A stretch of DNA of 26,407 nucleotides from assembly GCA_002336405.1 (NCBI GenBank), contig DDEJ01000166.1:574-26980 (forward strand), given 5' to 3'. This DNA is from Rhodobacteraceae bacterium UBA1957. Its GTDB lineage: Bacteria > Pseudomonadota > Alphaproteobacteria > Rhodobacterales > Rhodobacteraceae. Numbering within the stretch: position 1 is the first letter of the stretch; the number at the start of each line of letters is the position of its first letter. This document shows positions 7,277 through 16,035 of this stretch, piece by piece. Under the pieces are notes generated by a model. That model saw only the letters and a program-made list of their open reading frames with translations. It did no database searches and was not told the DNA's origin. The translations under genes and the position numbers were made by a program.

Positions 7277-8095
7277 TTAGTAAAATGTCTGCTGTGGTAA
7301 TAGTAACTTACGGTGTTGCGGGGCAAGTGCTTCGGCGTTACAGCAGCCGGCGCTGCGTCTTACTTTAAGAGCGTCAGTAAGGTTTTTCCCAATAAATTCA
7401 AAAATTAAACGGGTGACACGGGATTGTGCTTTGGCTTCTGAGTTGCTGTGGGTGCAATAGCCCGACCAGATATTGCTACGCAGATTAGACGGGTTTGCCA
7501 AAAACATATATGAGCAAGAGGTCGAACTTGGCCAAGAGATCAATGCCGAGATACCTTTGCTTTGCTGCATTATAAATCCACGCCATTCACGGCTGCGATG
7601 GGTTTTGATGGCGGAATTAAGAGATTTGGCCGGTGAAGCTCTCAGCCCGCGCATGAACGTTGTCCCTTGTTTGTGATAGACCAGTGACAGGCCTTGGATA
7701 TATTGTTCCCTGTCTGTAAAGCATTGACGCGCGAAGCAATAAAGTCCCATGGGGAGCATATCGCTTTGATCACAAGCATGCGCTGGCGTGTAAAACTCTT
7801 GAATTTCTGGATGTGCGAGAAGCTGACAATCGCTGTTTTCAAACCCTGCAATTGGTTCGAGTAAAATTCGGGCATCGGTGCAAAAATATTCGCAAATCAA
7901 ATGAAGGATATCAGGCCTTGGGAAACTCTCACCTGAAATATAACGATTAAATTGTGTGCGATTGATACCAAGATCGCGGGTGACTGCCGAAATAGAAGGC
8001 TTGCTTCGGCAAAGCTGCTTAAGGTTGGTACCAAAAATTTGGCGCAATTGCGCGGGATCGGGCGCGTGCTGGCGCCTTTTAATGGGCGGTTTCAA
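7277..8095 (-). CDS. XRE-type helix-turn-helix transcriptional regulator
   Basis: A 272-residue predicted DNA-binding protein. Residues about 14-60 form a Cro/CI-like helix-turn-helix: LRQIFGTNLKQL, then ISAVTRDLGINRTQFNRYISGESFPRPDIL, with the recognition helix around NRTQFNRYISG. The remaining 200 residues are a domain I do not recognise; they presumably sense a ligand or mediate oligomerisation. The start is unusual: the upstream in-frame region has only a TTG at 8095, with AAAAGG about eleven bases before it, and no ATG precedes the HTH. Its direct regulon is unknown. The adjacent amidase is convergent, so shared promoter control is unlikely on position alone. Confidence 0.8.
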   Translation of the reverse strand: MKPPIKRRQHAPDPAQLRQIFGTNLKQLCRSKPSISAVTRDLGINRTQFNRYISGESFPRPDILHLICEYFCTDARILLEPIAGFENSDCQLLAHPEIQEFYTPAHACDQSDMLPMGLYCFARQCFTDREQYIQGLSLVYHKQGTTFMRGLRASPAKSLNSAIKTHRSREWRGFIMQQSKGISALISWPSSTSCSYMFLANPSNLRSNIWSGYCTHSNSEAKAQSRVTRLIFEFIGKNLTDALKVRRSAGCCNAEALAPQHRKLLLPQQTFY

Positions 8096-8471
8096 TTTTC
8101 TAAAGACCTTTTGATTTTAAATTTATTTTGAAAATGGGCGAGTATTTTTAATGCTAAGCGGCAGATAATTTATACGGTTCTTGAAATGAAATTAAGAGTA
8201 TAATGTATAATGGCACTTGAATTTGCAATGGTAAGTTCGGATGTCATACCGATAATAGGCGCGCAGCGTTTTGCGCAGAGCCTCAAAAGAGCTATTCGTA
8301 AGGCTCTGGACCGATTGTCCATACAGGTATTTTTTTTGAGCGCTAGTTTTCTGTTGCAGCCTAACGCTGTTTGTCACGTTGAAAGACGCGATATTAACGG
8401 CTTTTGATGTAAATCAATTTGCTTGACCAAAAGCCTTGCCGAACAGACGAGACTGAAACGCGCGTTGGTTT
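8096..8471. other. Intergenic region between ilvN and the HTH regulator
   Basis: AT-rich sequence upstream of the regulator and downstream of ilvN. It contains two overlapping TATAAT-like boxes on the plus strand (8199-8204, 8206-8211), a 7-bp inverted repeat CAGAGCC/GGCTCTG (8276-8282, 8302-8308) and an 8-bp inverted repeat GGCTTTTG/CAAAAGCC (8399-8406, 8428-8435). None has the T tract of a classic terminator. A 65-codon frame begins at 8210 with no ribosome site, and I do not call it. Confidence 0.4.
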
Positions 8472-9032
8472 TCAGCTTCCCCGTGACAGGGCCGCTACCC
8501 CTGTGCGGGCGACCTCGGTTAGACCAAGCGGCCCAAGCAATTCTGCAAAAGCCTCAATTTTTTCAGGGGCACCAGTAATTTGAAAGACAAAACTCTCTAA
8601 GGTGCTGTCGACAACGCTGGCGCGAAAAATATCAGCAATACGAAGGGCTTCAACGCGTGCTTCGCCTTTACCGTTGACCCGCAACAAGGCCAGTTCGCGT
8701 TCGACTGATGGGCCATCTACCGTTAGGTCGTGAACTTCGTGAACCGGGACGATCCGTCCCAATTGCGCCTTTATCTGCTCAATCACTTGTGGGGTTCCGG
8801 TTGTCACAATGGTGATCCGGCTAAGGTGTCCCTGATGGTCGACCTCGGCTACGGTCAGGCTATCAATATTATAGCCCCGACCTGCAAAAAGTCCGATCAC
8901 CCGCGCCAAGACGCCAGCTTCATTATCGACCAAAACCGCAAGTGTGTGAGTTTCCTGCACGTCACTGAAGTTTGGTCGTAAATTATAGGCCGAATGCTGC
9001 GACGCGCCTTTTTTAATTTTTAGAGCTGACAT
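8472..9032 (-). CDS. ilvN: Acetolactate synthase small (regulatory) subunit
   Basis: This 186-residue protein is the regulatory subunit of acetohydroxyacid synthase, the first shared step of valine, leucine and isoleucine synthesis. It activates the large subunit and confers feedback inhibition by valine or related amino acids. The N-terminal ACT domain is plain at about residues 28-105: HTLAVLVDNEAGVLARVIGLFAGRGYNIDSL in pieces, with the NEAGVLARV loop that forms the amino-acid site in relatives. The C-terminal small-subunit domain follows (VEREL to EAFAELL). The length is close to the usual 160-190. It starts 50 bases after ilvI, with GGAAAG upstream of the ATG, and belongs to the same operon. 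The symbol ilvH is also used for this gene. Confidence 0.96.
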   Translation of the reverse strand: MSALKIKKGASQHSAYNLRPNFSDVQETHTLAVLVDNEAGVLARVIGLFAGRGYNIDSLTVAEVDHQGHLSRITIVTTGTPQVIEQIKAQLGRIVPVHEVHDLTVDGPSVERELALLRVNGKGEARVEALRIADIFRASVVDSTLESFVFQITGAPEKIEAFAELLGPLGLTEVARTGVAALSRGS

Positions 9033-9082
9033 CTTTTAGATCTTTCCGCAAAAAGGGTAGGGGCTGAACTCCTGCCGACGGT

Positions 9083-10840
9083 TTACACGAGCACGGCACC
9101 TGTTGCACCAATAGCGTCTTTGATATTGGCCTCGCCCAGCAGCATTTTATTATGTGGCTGTCCAGACGGGATCATTGGAAAACAGTTCTCGTGCTTTTCC
9201 ACCAGACAATCAAAAATAACTGGTCCGTCATAAGCCAGCATTTCAAGGATTGCCTCGTCGAGATCATCGGGGTCCTTGCAAAGGATACCTTTGGCACCAA
9301 AGGCCTCTGCCAGTTTTACAAAATCTGGCAGTGCCTCTGACCAGCTATGTGAATAGCGCTCGCCGTGCAGCAGTTCTTGCCACTGGCGCACCATACCGAG
9401 GCGTTCATTATTGAGAATGAACTGTTTCACCGGCAGGCGGAATTGGATTGCGGTTCCCATCTCTTGCATATTCATCAACCAACTGGCTTCGCCTGCGATA
9501 TTGATGACCAGCGCGTCGCGATGCGCCACCTGAACACCGATCGAAGCTGGCGTTCCATATCCCATCGTGCCTAATCCGCCTGATGTCATCCACTGGTTGG
9601 GCGCGTCAAAGCCGATGTATTGCGCGGCCCACATCTGATGCTGGCCGACCTCGGTACAAATAAAGCGGTCTTTGCGATCCTTGGTCAGCGCCTCTAATCG
9701 AGATAGAGCATATTGGGGTTTGATGATTTTGCCGCTTTGCTTGAAAGACAGGCAATCCATCTTCTTCCAGTCGTTAATTTGCCCCCACCAGTTTTTAATT
9801 GCACTAGTGTTGAGCTTGCTTCCGCGCGCCTTCCAGACTTTGAGCAGGTCTTCCAAAACATGTGTGATATCGCCGACAATTGCGATGTCCATTGGGATGA
9901 CTTTGTTAATCGACGACGGATCGATGTCGATATGGGCTTTCTTAGACCCGGGACTAAAGGCGTCGATGCGTCCGGTGATGCGATCGTCAAATCGCGCTCC
10001 TATATTGATCATAAGATCACAATCATGCATCGCCATGTTTGCTTCGTAAAGTCCGTGCATGCCCAGCATACCCAACCAGTTGGTGCCTGAGGCCGGATAA
10101 GAGCCAAGCCCCATCAGCGTCGAGGTGATGGGGAAATCGGTTGCCGCCACCAGTTCGCGCAGCAACTGGCTGGCACCGGGGCCGGAATTAATCACGCCGC
10201 CGCCAGTATAAAACAACGGCCGCTCGGCGGTCTCTATCTCAATGACCAATTTGGTGATCATGTCCAGATCACCCTTTACTTGCGGTTGGTAACGGCTCAC
10301 TCGGGCCTTTTTCAACGGGGTGTATTCATCCGTGGCAAATTGAACGTCCTTCGGGATATCTACCAATACTGGCCCGGGCCGGCCCGATGTGGCCACGTGA
10401 AATGCTTCATGGATAACCCCGGACAGGGCCGAGGTTTCTCGGACCAGCCAGTTATGCTTAGTGCAGGGACGGGTGATTCCCACGGTGTCGGCCTCTTGGA
10501 AGGCGTCAGAGCCAATCATAAATGTTGGGACTTGCCCAGTTAGAACAACGATTGGTATCGAATCCATAAGCGCATCGGTCAGGCCGGTCACGGCGTTGGT
10601 CGCGCCGGGCCCTGAGGTCACAAGTACCACACCCGGCTTGCCGGTTGAACGGGCATAGCCCTCGGCGGCATGGACGGCACCTTGCTCATGGCGCACCAGA
10701 ATATGTTCCATGTCGTTTTGCTGGAAAATTTCGTCATAGATCGGCAAGACGGCTCCACCGGGATAGCCAAACACCACTTCTACGCCCTGATCTTTAAGGG
10801 CTTGAACTACCATTTTCGCTCCGGTCATCTGGCGGGTCAT
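9083..10840 (-). CDS. ilvI: Acetolactate synthase large (catalytic) subunit
   Basis: This 585-residue ThDP-dependent enzyme condenses two pyruvates to acetolactate, or pyruvate with 2-oxobutyrate to acetohydroxybutyrate. The three domains are in order: the PYR domain with the catalytic Glu52 in [16 protein letters not shown], the central FAD-binding domain (about 195-330, including [11 protein letters not shown]), and the PP domain with GYGTPASIG and the ThDP/Mg motif. That motif reads GEAS at 450-453 rather than the textbook GDGS, so the metal-binding Asp is Glu. The region just after ([18 protein letters not shown]) is fully conserved in character. The ATG has CGGAG seven bases upstream. 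It is first in the operon with ilvN and is preceded by an attenuator-like leader. The symbol ilvB is an alternative. Confidence 0.96.
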   Translation of the reverse strand: MTRQMTGAKMVVQALKDQGVEVVFGYPGGAVLPIYDEIFQQNDMEHILVRHEQGAVHAAEGYARSTGKPGVVLVTSGPGATNAVTGLTDALMDSIPIVVLTGQVPTFMIGSDAFQEADTVGITRPCTKHNWLVRETSALSGVIHEAFHVATSGRPGPVLVDIPKDVQFATDEYTPLKKARVSRYQPQVKGDLDMITKLVIEIETAERPLFYTGGGVINSGPGASQLLRELVAATDFPITSTLMGLGSYPASGTNWLGMLGMHGLYEANMAMHDCDLMINIGARFDDRITGRIDAFSPGSKKAHIDIDPSSINKVIPMDIAIVGDITHVLEDLLKVWKARGSKLNTSAIKNWWGQINDWKKMDCLSFKQSGKIIKPQYALSRLEALTKDRKDRFICTEVGQHQMWAAQYIGFDAPNQWMTSGGLGTMGYGTPASIGVQVAHRDALVINIAGEASWLMNMQEMGTAIQFRLPVKQFILNNERLGMVRQWQELLHGERYSHSWSEALPDFVKLAEAFGAKGILCKDPDDLDEAILEMLAYDGPVIFDCLVEKHENCFPMIPSGQPHNKMLLGEANIKDAIGATGAVLV

Positions 10841-10877
10841 TTTTTCGCTCCGAATTATTGCAGCTAAACTGCCGCAT

Positions 10878-10907
10878 AAAAAAGCCTCCGAGATTGTCTT
10901 CGGAGGC
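10878..10907 (-). terminator. Intrinsic terminator in the ilvI leader
   Basis: Read on the minus strand, GCCTCCGA and TCGGAGGC form a perfect 8-bp stem with an 8-base loop, followed directly by six T (10883-10878). It lies between the predicted promoter and the ilvI start, which is the position expected of an attenuator. Confidence 0.9.
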
Positions 10908-10957
10908 CTATGTGATTTCTAGACTTGCATCTAGGCCTAACAAAGGTTGCCTTTGTT
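10902..10957 (-). promoter_or_regulatory. Predicted attenuator hairpins ahead of ilvI
   Basis: On the minus strand a first hairpin, AACAAAGG-CAA-CCTTTGTT (10957-10939), overlaps the last codons of a short leader frame. A second small hairpin, CTAGA/TCTAG, spans 10934-10919. The segment TAGGCCTA near 10938-10932 can also pair with TAGGCCT at 10910-10904, which includes the 5' arm of the terminator, so it could act as an antiterminator helix. That competition is inferred from base pairing only. Confidence 0.6.
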
Positions 10958-10981
10958 GGTCAAGCCGATGCCCTTATTCAT
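10937..10981 (-). CDS. Possible leader peptide of the ilvI operon
   Basis: A 14-codon frame reads MNKGIGLTNKGNLC and stops in TAG inside the first leader hairpin. A GGAA lies nine bases before its ATG. It carries one Ile and two Leu codons but no Val and no codon run, so it is a weaker leader peptide than the classic ilv leaders. The position and overlap with the hairpin are the main support. Confidence 0.45.
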   Translation of the reverse strand: MNKGIGLTNKGNLC

Positions 10982-11004
10982 AGCCGACCATTCCGCTACG
11001 ATCC

Positions 11005-11033
11005 GATGTAAGCATGCTGAAAAGCAACGTCAA
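11005..11033 (-). promoter_or_regulatory. Sigma-70-type promoter of ilvIN
   Basis: On the minus strand TTGACG (11033-11028) and TACATC (11010-11005) are separated by exactly 17 bases. The predicted transcript would start near 11000 and have a leader of about 160 bases containing the leader frame and terminator. Confidence 0.7.
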
Positions 11034-11040
11034 CCGCTTA

Positions 11041-11484
11041 ATGTTAGTGAAAGTGTCGCTGAGCGTAGAAAAAATTTACGAATATTGCGTAATTCGAGGC
11101 TTGAAAGTCTTTTTAATCCTTGCGAGGTACGATTTCAGTTATTGTCTACAGAATATCCAGTCGTTAAGAAACCCGGGCGTCAAAGCAGGCACGCCTGACG
11201 CAGGGCCTGATATCCCAAAGAGTATGCATGCCCAGTCTTTTGCGCTGTCCAAAACACGCAAAGGCGCGAATCGTGCTGGCTTTGGCGTTCAAAACCTATT
11301 TGCAAAATAATTTTCTTAATATGTGAGAAATAAATGGAAATTAATAATATATTTCATCCAATCTGAAGGGAACTGATTATAAGGTCTTACATCCAGAGCT
11401 AACTATCAGTATAGACGTGTACACCTTAGCAAAAGTTTGGGTGGATAACTGCTCTGAACTGAATTATTTTTGGGAGAAAGTCTT
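11041..11484. other. Intergenic region between the ilvI promoter and the TRAP operon
   Basis: No gene is supported. The stretch nearest the TRAP operon is AT-rich (about 11305-11370) and should carry its promoter. I could not choose a convincing -35/-10 pair or operator. Confidence 0.4.
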
Positions 11485-12570
11485 ATGGATCGTCGGTCTT
11501 TTTTAACAACATCTGCATTGGGTGGGACAGCTGCTGCTGCCTCCACGTTGGCGGCGCCGGCCTATGCTGCAGGCAAGCGGGTTCTGACACTGGTACAATC
11601 ATGGCCACGCGGCTTTGCGGTGCTGGATGACGCCTCGACATATTACTCTAAAATGATCGGCGAGATGTCTGATGGGGCACTGACTGTCGATAAAAAGGCA
11701 CCGGGCGAACTGGTGGGCGCGCTAGAAGTGTTCGATGCGGTGTCGTCAGGCCAAGCGGATATGTACCATTCGGCTGATTATTATTTTATCGGTCAGCACC
11801 CGGGTTATGCCTATTTCACCTCTGTACCGTTTGGCGGCACAGCTCAGGAATTCACCAATTGGTATCACCACGGTGGTGGACAAGCGTTGCATGACGAACT
11901 GGGCGAGGTTTTCAATCTCAAAGGTTTGATCGCGGGTAACTCGGGTTCGCAATCAGGTGGTTGGTTCCGTAAAGAGATCAAGTCTGCCGATGATTTCAAT
12001 GGCCTGAAATTCCGTATGCCCGGTCTGGGTGGTAAAGTGCTTGGCAAACTGGGCGCCTCTGTTCAGAACATCCCGGGCGGTGAATTGTATCAGGCGCTGT
12101 CTTCGGGCGCGCTGGACGGTCTCGAGTGGGTTGGTCCGTTTGCTGACGAACGCGCCGGCTTTCAGGAAGTTGCGAAAATTTACTACACTGCGGGTTTTCA
12201 TGAGCCCGGGTCGGCCCTTGCTGGATCTATGAACCTTGACGTCTGGAACGAGTTGTCGCCACAGCATCAAGCGATTGTAACCAATGCGGCGATGGCAACC
12301 ACGCATTACCAGCTGTCGGAAACGCTTTCTAACAATGGTGCTGCGCTGAGCCGCCTACAATCGCAAGGTGTTAAGACGCTGCAATTCTCGGATGACGTGT
12401 GGGACGCGTTTGGTCGCGCCTCGGCAGAAGTCATGGATGAGAACATGGGCGATGAGATGTTTGCAAAAATCCGTGCCAGTTTTGAGGCTTCAATGGCGAC
12501 TTCGTCGTCTTGGATTAATAAATCCGACGGCTATTATGTTGAGCAACGCAACCGCGTTCTGGGCGGCTGA
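11485..12570 (+). CDS. TRAP transporter solute-binding protein (DctP/TakP-like), Tat-exported
   Basis: This 361-residue periplasmic binding protein captures an organic acid and delivers it to the TRAP permease encoded next. I chose the ATG at 11485 because GGGAG lies about eight bases upstream. It begins with a twin-arginine signal, MDRRSFLTTSALGG, and a likely cleavage after AYA, so it is exported folded by Tat. The mature part has the DctP-fold landmarks: QSWPRGFAVLDDA at the N-terminus, SGQADMYH, and the binding helix region KGLIAGNSGSQSGGWFRKEI with FRMPGLGGKVL, which carries the conserved Arg that grips a carboxylate. These segments look most like the 2-oxoacid-binding TakP branch. The true ligand is an inference. 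A stem-loop follows the stop codon. Confidence 0.92.
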   Translation: MDRRSFLTTSALGGTAAAASTLAAPAYAAGKRVLTLVQSWPRGFAVLDDASTYYSKMIGEMSDGALTVDKKAPGELVGALEVFDAVSSGQADMYHSADYYFIGQHPGYAYFTSVPFGGTAQEFTNWYHHGGGQALHDELGEVFNLKGLIAGNSGSQSGGWFRKEIKSADDFNGLKFRMPGLGGKVLGKLGASVQNIPGGELYQALSSGALDGLEWVGPFADERAGFQEVAKIYYTAGFHEPGSALAGSMNLDVWNELSPQHQAIVTNAAMATTHYQLSETLSNNGAALSRLQSQGVKTLQFSDDVWDAFGRASAEVMDENMGDEMFAKIRASFEASMATSSSWINKSDGYYVEQRNRVLGG

Positions 12571-12590
12571 GTAAAACTGTTGTAATGGAA

Positions 12591-12616
12591 GAAGGCCCGG
12601 TTTAGGCTGGGCCTTC
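12591..12616 (+). promoter_or_regulatory. Stem-loop between TRAP binding-protein and permease genes
   Basis: GAAGGCCC and GGGCCTTC form a perfect 8-bp stem with a 10-base loop, without a following T tract. Such intercistronic hairpins often stabilise the upstream message, so the binding protein can be made in excess over the membrane subunits. That role is inferred from position. Confidence 0.55.
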
Positions 12617-12672
12617 CGATATAAGATGACAATACGGACAAGATCCGCGAACGAGCGCGCTGGGGAGATATT

Positions 12673-13608
12673 ATGCAAGAAGAAGGCTCAGTTGGCTTGT
12701 TTGATGCGGTTATGACGCTCTTGCAAGGCGTGCAATGGCTGGCACAAAATATTGTCATGTCGTTTTACAATTTTGGCTATGCGGTCTTGCACCCCCAGCT
12801 CTGGCTGGATTGGTCTGACAAGCAGGCCGTGATGCGCTTCGTTTATTACGGTGGATCCGTTGAATTTTTCTTTGTGATTTTTACCACCTTTTTGATCGTT
12901 ACGGCGGTTGGATTTTGGCGAAATAGCTTTATGTGGCTCTGCGTGCGCGTGCTCGAGGGCTTTGCCAATGGTGTGGGGCGGTTCTTTGCCTGGGCTGGGC
13001 TTTTGATGGTTCTGCAGCAGGTGGTCATTGTGTTTATGCAAAGGATCTTCACCCGGCCGGATATTGTTTTCGGGTTCGGAGTGCCGCTGCAGTTTGATAT
13101 CAGCTGGTACGCGGAAGAGCTTAAGTTGTACAATGCGTTGGTGGTTTGCCTTTGTGCAACATATACCTTTGTGCAGGGCGGTCACGTTCGGGTCGATCTT
13201 GTTTATGCAGCGGTGCGGTACCGGACGAAGAAAACCATCGATATGTTTGGATCTTTGGCGTTTATGATGCCCGCAGCCGTTTTGACGTGGATGTATGGCT
13301 GGTATTTTCTGTGGCGGCACCTGATCGTACCAAAGCCGTCGGCCAGTGATGCTCTGGAACGCTTGCTGATGAAGTCGCGGGCGATGCGATGGAATGTGGA
13401 AACCATCGGCTTTTCACCCAACGGTTTCACGGCTTATTTCTTGTTTAAGGTACTATTGGTTGCATTTGCCGCAATGGTATTTCTACAATCTATCGCCTTT
13501 TTCTATCGCTCGTATCTAGAGCGCAAGGAAGGTGAAGAGAGCGAACACAAATACCTCGACCGTGATACATTGGGCGAGGGCGAGGAAGCCTATGAGGGCA
13601 CTCATTAA
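12673..13608 (+). CDS. TRAP transporter small permease (DctQ-like), long form
   Basis: A 311-residue inner-membrane subunit of the TRAP transporter. Typical DctQ proteins have about 160-200 residues and four membrane helices. This one has extra N-terminal hydrophobic segments (VEFFFVIFTTFLIVTAVGF at about 59-77 and a following amphipathic region) before the recognisable DctQ core (LYNALVVCLCATYTFVQGGHVRVDLVY). The core motif GGHVRVDL is characteristic of the family. The C-terminal tail after the last helix is highly acidic and charged. The start has GGGGAG six bases upstream. The stop is 18 bases before the large permease start, so the two are in one operon. Confidence 0.9.
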   Translation: MQEEGSVGLFDAVMTLLQGVQWLAQNIVMSFYNFGYAVLHPQLWLDWSDKQAVMRFVYYGGSVEFFFVIFTTFLIVTAVGFWRNSFMWLCVRVLEGFANGVGRFFAWAGLLMVLQQVVIVFMQRIFTRPDIVFGFGVPLQFDISWYAEELKLYNALVVCLCATYTFVQGGHVRVDLVYAAVRYRTKKTIDMFGSLAFMMPAAVLTWMYGWYFLWRHLIVPKPSASDALERLLMKSRAMRWNVETIGFSPNGFTAYFLFKVLLVAFAAMVFLQSIAFFYRSYLERKEGEESEHKYLDRDTLGEGEEAYEGTH

Positions 13609-13626
13609 TTTAGGGGCAATTGCACG

Positions 13627-15981
13627 ATGATACTTGGACTAGATGGCGTCGAGATTGGCCTGATAATTGTCTTTATGTGCCTTTTTGGCGGTATTCTTTC
13701 GGGTTTTCCGGTTGCGTTTGCGATCGGCGGGGCCGGGGTGATCTCTTTTGCGATTATTGCAGCGCTCGACAGTGCGGGTCTGCTGATCCATTACGCAATT
13801 GATACATCGTCGCAAGTCTACATGGATCTGGTTCACAGCGGGATAAAACCCGACTCCGTCTCTGTCTTTAGATATCCCGATCTGCCCCGTGTGGCAGAGG
13901 CGGTCTTTGCTAGCGGCTGGGAAACGGCGTTGAATCGGAATATTTCGTTTATCGTAAACCGGATGAACGAACGGGTGCTTGCTGGGCAATCTATCGAGAC
14001 ACTGCTTGCGGTGCTGATGTTTGTTCTTATGGGAATCACGCTTGAACGTTCCAAGATTGCCAATGATCTGCTGACCACGATGGCGCGGGTTTTTGGCCCG
14101 CTTCCGGGCGGCCTTGCTGTGTCTGTTGTGGTTGTCGGCGCGTTTTTGGCTGCGTCCACGGGCATTGTGGGGGCCACCGTGGTAACGATGGGGCTGCTGT
14201 CGCTGCCGACCATGCTGCGCAATGGGTATTCGCCTGAGCTGTCCACGGGGGTCATTGCGGCCGCTGGCACGTTGGGTCAGATTATTCCGCCGTCGATTGT
14301 AATTGTTTTGCTTGGCACGCTTGCTGGCGATTTATATTCAGCTGCGCAAGAAGCGCGCGCCCAAGCTGCTGGGTGCACGGATGCTTTGACGTTTTTGGGC
14401 GTACCGGCCGTGGTTTCGGTTGGAACGCTGTTTCAGGCGGCTTTGCTGCCGGGCATCATGCTGGCATTTCTATACGCCGCATATGCCTTTGGGTACGCGC
14501 TTCTAAATCCAAGCAAAGCTCCAGCAGTGGCGATGGCAGAGGCATCAGGGGAAAAAATTTCATCGTATGAGGCGTTAACCTGGTTCTTGGGTGTGCCAGT
14601 ATCTTTAATTGGTGGCGCGATTTTGCTCAGCATGGTCGGCATGATCGGCAACCAGAGCGTTGATGTGGATAGTTATACCGATATTGGCGAAGGCGCGTCG
14701 TTACGCACGAATGTGAGTGAAGAGTGCGCCGCCTCTATGATTGAGCTGCACGGTCAGGCCGCGTGGGATGTCGCTATTCAGCAGACTGCCGAAATCGAAG
14801 CGTCGGGTGGCACGCAGGAAAGTCGCAAGCTGTCTGAGGACGAATTATCAGCTGCGGTGTTGGACAAAATAAACACTGCGCCGCCGGTTGGAACCGGAAT
14901 TGCTACTCTGGCGGTTATGCTTGCCTTGATGCTGACAACCGCAAGAGGGGTTGTCCCTTCGGCCAACCCAAGACCTATCATGATAGGCTTGATCGGCACA
15001 GCGCTGATGATTTTGACTGATATTTTGTTCATCTCGCCAGTTTCCGGCGCCACCGCAACTTTTGTAATGATGGGGATTCCGACAGCCATTGCCCTGTATG
15101 GGTGTCGTACAGCCATTCAAAGATTGGCCTCCAATGAACTCATTCGGGTGGTGTTTCCGCCGCTGGTCTTGATCGTTGCCGTTCTGGGCTCGATCTTGGG
15201 CGGCATCACCAATCCGACACCCGCCGCTGCCCTTGGGGCCGCCGGGGCGATCATGCTCGCGGCGTATCGAAAACTGCAGGATGAGGGTGGAACGGGCAAG
15301 GTAATTATCAATTCGACCCTTGCGGTTGTGGTTATGATCCTGATCGGTATCAACTTTGATCTGCGGATCAATACCAGCACAGTCAGTGCCGAGAGCTGGG
15401 CGGCGTTTTTCCTGGCCTATGCGGCCTATCTCTATGCCGGTTTCGGGCTGCTGTACGCGTGTTGGGTGCTGTACCGCACCAGTGTGCTGTCACCTGTGGT
15501 GCGCGAGACGGCCAAGGTGACCAGCATGGTGTTTACGATTTTAATCGGATCGCAATTGCTGAACCTTGTTGTGATCTCTTTCGGGGGCGAGCATTATATC
15601 CAACAGTTCCTCAAAAGCTATGACAGCGAGTTTCAAGTGTTCCTGATCGTAATGCTGGTGTTGTTTGTGCTTGGATTTGTGCTTGATTTTCTTGAGATCA
15701 TATACATTGTGATCCCGATCGTGGGCCCGGTCATCTATGGCGGCACCTTTGATCCCAAATGGGTGACGATTATGGTTGCAGTCAATCTCCAGACCAGTTT
15801 TCTCACGCCGCCATTTGGCTTTGCGTTGTTCTATTTGCGCGGGGTTGCTCCCAAAGAGGTGACGACGGGGCATATTTATCGCGGGGTCGCCCCCTTCGTT
15901 TTGATTCAGGTTCTTGGACTTACGCTGCTGTGGTTCTTCCCGTCGATTGTGACAATTATTCCTGCGCTTATCCCGAACTGA
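13627..15981 (+). CDS. TRAP transporter large permease (DctM-like), long form
   Basis: A 784-residue multi-spanning inner-membrane protein that forms the transport channel of the TRAP system, driven by an ion gradient. Ordinary DctM proteins have about 430 residues and twelve helices. The N-terminal part has family motifs (GFPVAFAIGG, STGIVGATVVTMGLLSLP, GTLGQIIPPSIVIVLLG) and the end has another (FLDFLEIIYIVIPIVGPVIYG, then LQTSFLTPPFGFALFYLRG). Between them lies a long insertion. It includes a soluble, acidic segment at about residues 345-415 (SVDVDSYTDIGEG to KLSEDELSAAV) and additional helices. An extra segment near residues 65-110 (SSQVYMDLVHSG to FRYPDLPR) is also present. The reading frame is clean, so this is a real long form, not an error. 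Confidence 0.92.
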   Translation: MILGLDGVEIGLIIVFMCLFGGILSGFPVAFAIGGAGVISFAIIAALDSAGLLIHYAIDTSSQVYMDLVHSGIKPDSVSVFRYPDLPRVAEAVFASGWETALNRNISFIVNRMNERVLAGQSIETLLAVLMFVLMGITLERSKIANDLLTTMARVFGPLPGGLAVSVVVVGAFLAASTGIVGATVVTMGLLSLPTMLRNGYSPELSTGVIAAAGTLGQIIPPSIVIVLLGTLAGDLYSAAQEARAQAAGCTDALTFLGVPAVVSVGTLFQAALLPGIMLAFLYAAYAFGYALLNPSKAPAVAMAEASGEKISSYEALTWFLGVPVSLIGGAILLSMVGMIGNQSVDVDSYTDIGEGASLRTNVSEECAASMIELHGQAAWDVAIQQTAEIEASGGTQESRKLSEDELSAAVLDKINTAPPVGTGIATLAVMLALMLTTARGVVPSANPRPIMIGLIGTALMILTDILFISPVSGATATFVMMGIPTAIALYGCRTAIQRLASNELIRVVFPPLVLIVAVLGSILGGITNPTPAAALGAAGAIMLAAYRKLQDEGGTGKVIINSTLAVVVMILIGINFDLRINTSTVSAESWAAFFLAYAAYLYAGFGLLYACWVLYRTSVLSPVVRETAKVTSMVFTILIGSQLLNLVVISFGGEHYIQQFLKSYDSEFQVFLIVMLVLFVLGFVLDFLEIIYIVIPIVGPVIYGGTFDPKWVTIMVAVNLQTSFLTPPFGFALFYLRGVAPKEVTTGHIYRGVAPFVLIQVLGLTLLWFFPSIVTIIPALIPN

Positions 15982-16008
15982 TACCGTTCTGCCAATCCTT
16001 TATAAGGC

Positions 16009-16035
16009 GTGTGATCCGTTTGGTGCGGGTCACAC
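16009..16035. terminator. Possible terminator stem-loop between TRAP operon and VOC pseudogene
   Basis: GTGTGA at 16009-16014 pairs with TCACAC at 16030-16035, with two more G-C pairs inside. No T tract follows on either strand. It overlaps the distal stop codon of the minus-strand pseudogene and may serve convergent transcripts. Confidence 0.35.

Noticed and set aside
8210..8407. 65-codon plus-strand frame overlapping a TATAAT box
   Set aside because: No ribosome site, no -35 box at good spacing, and no resemblance to a known protein.
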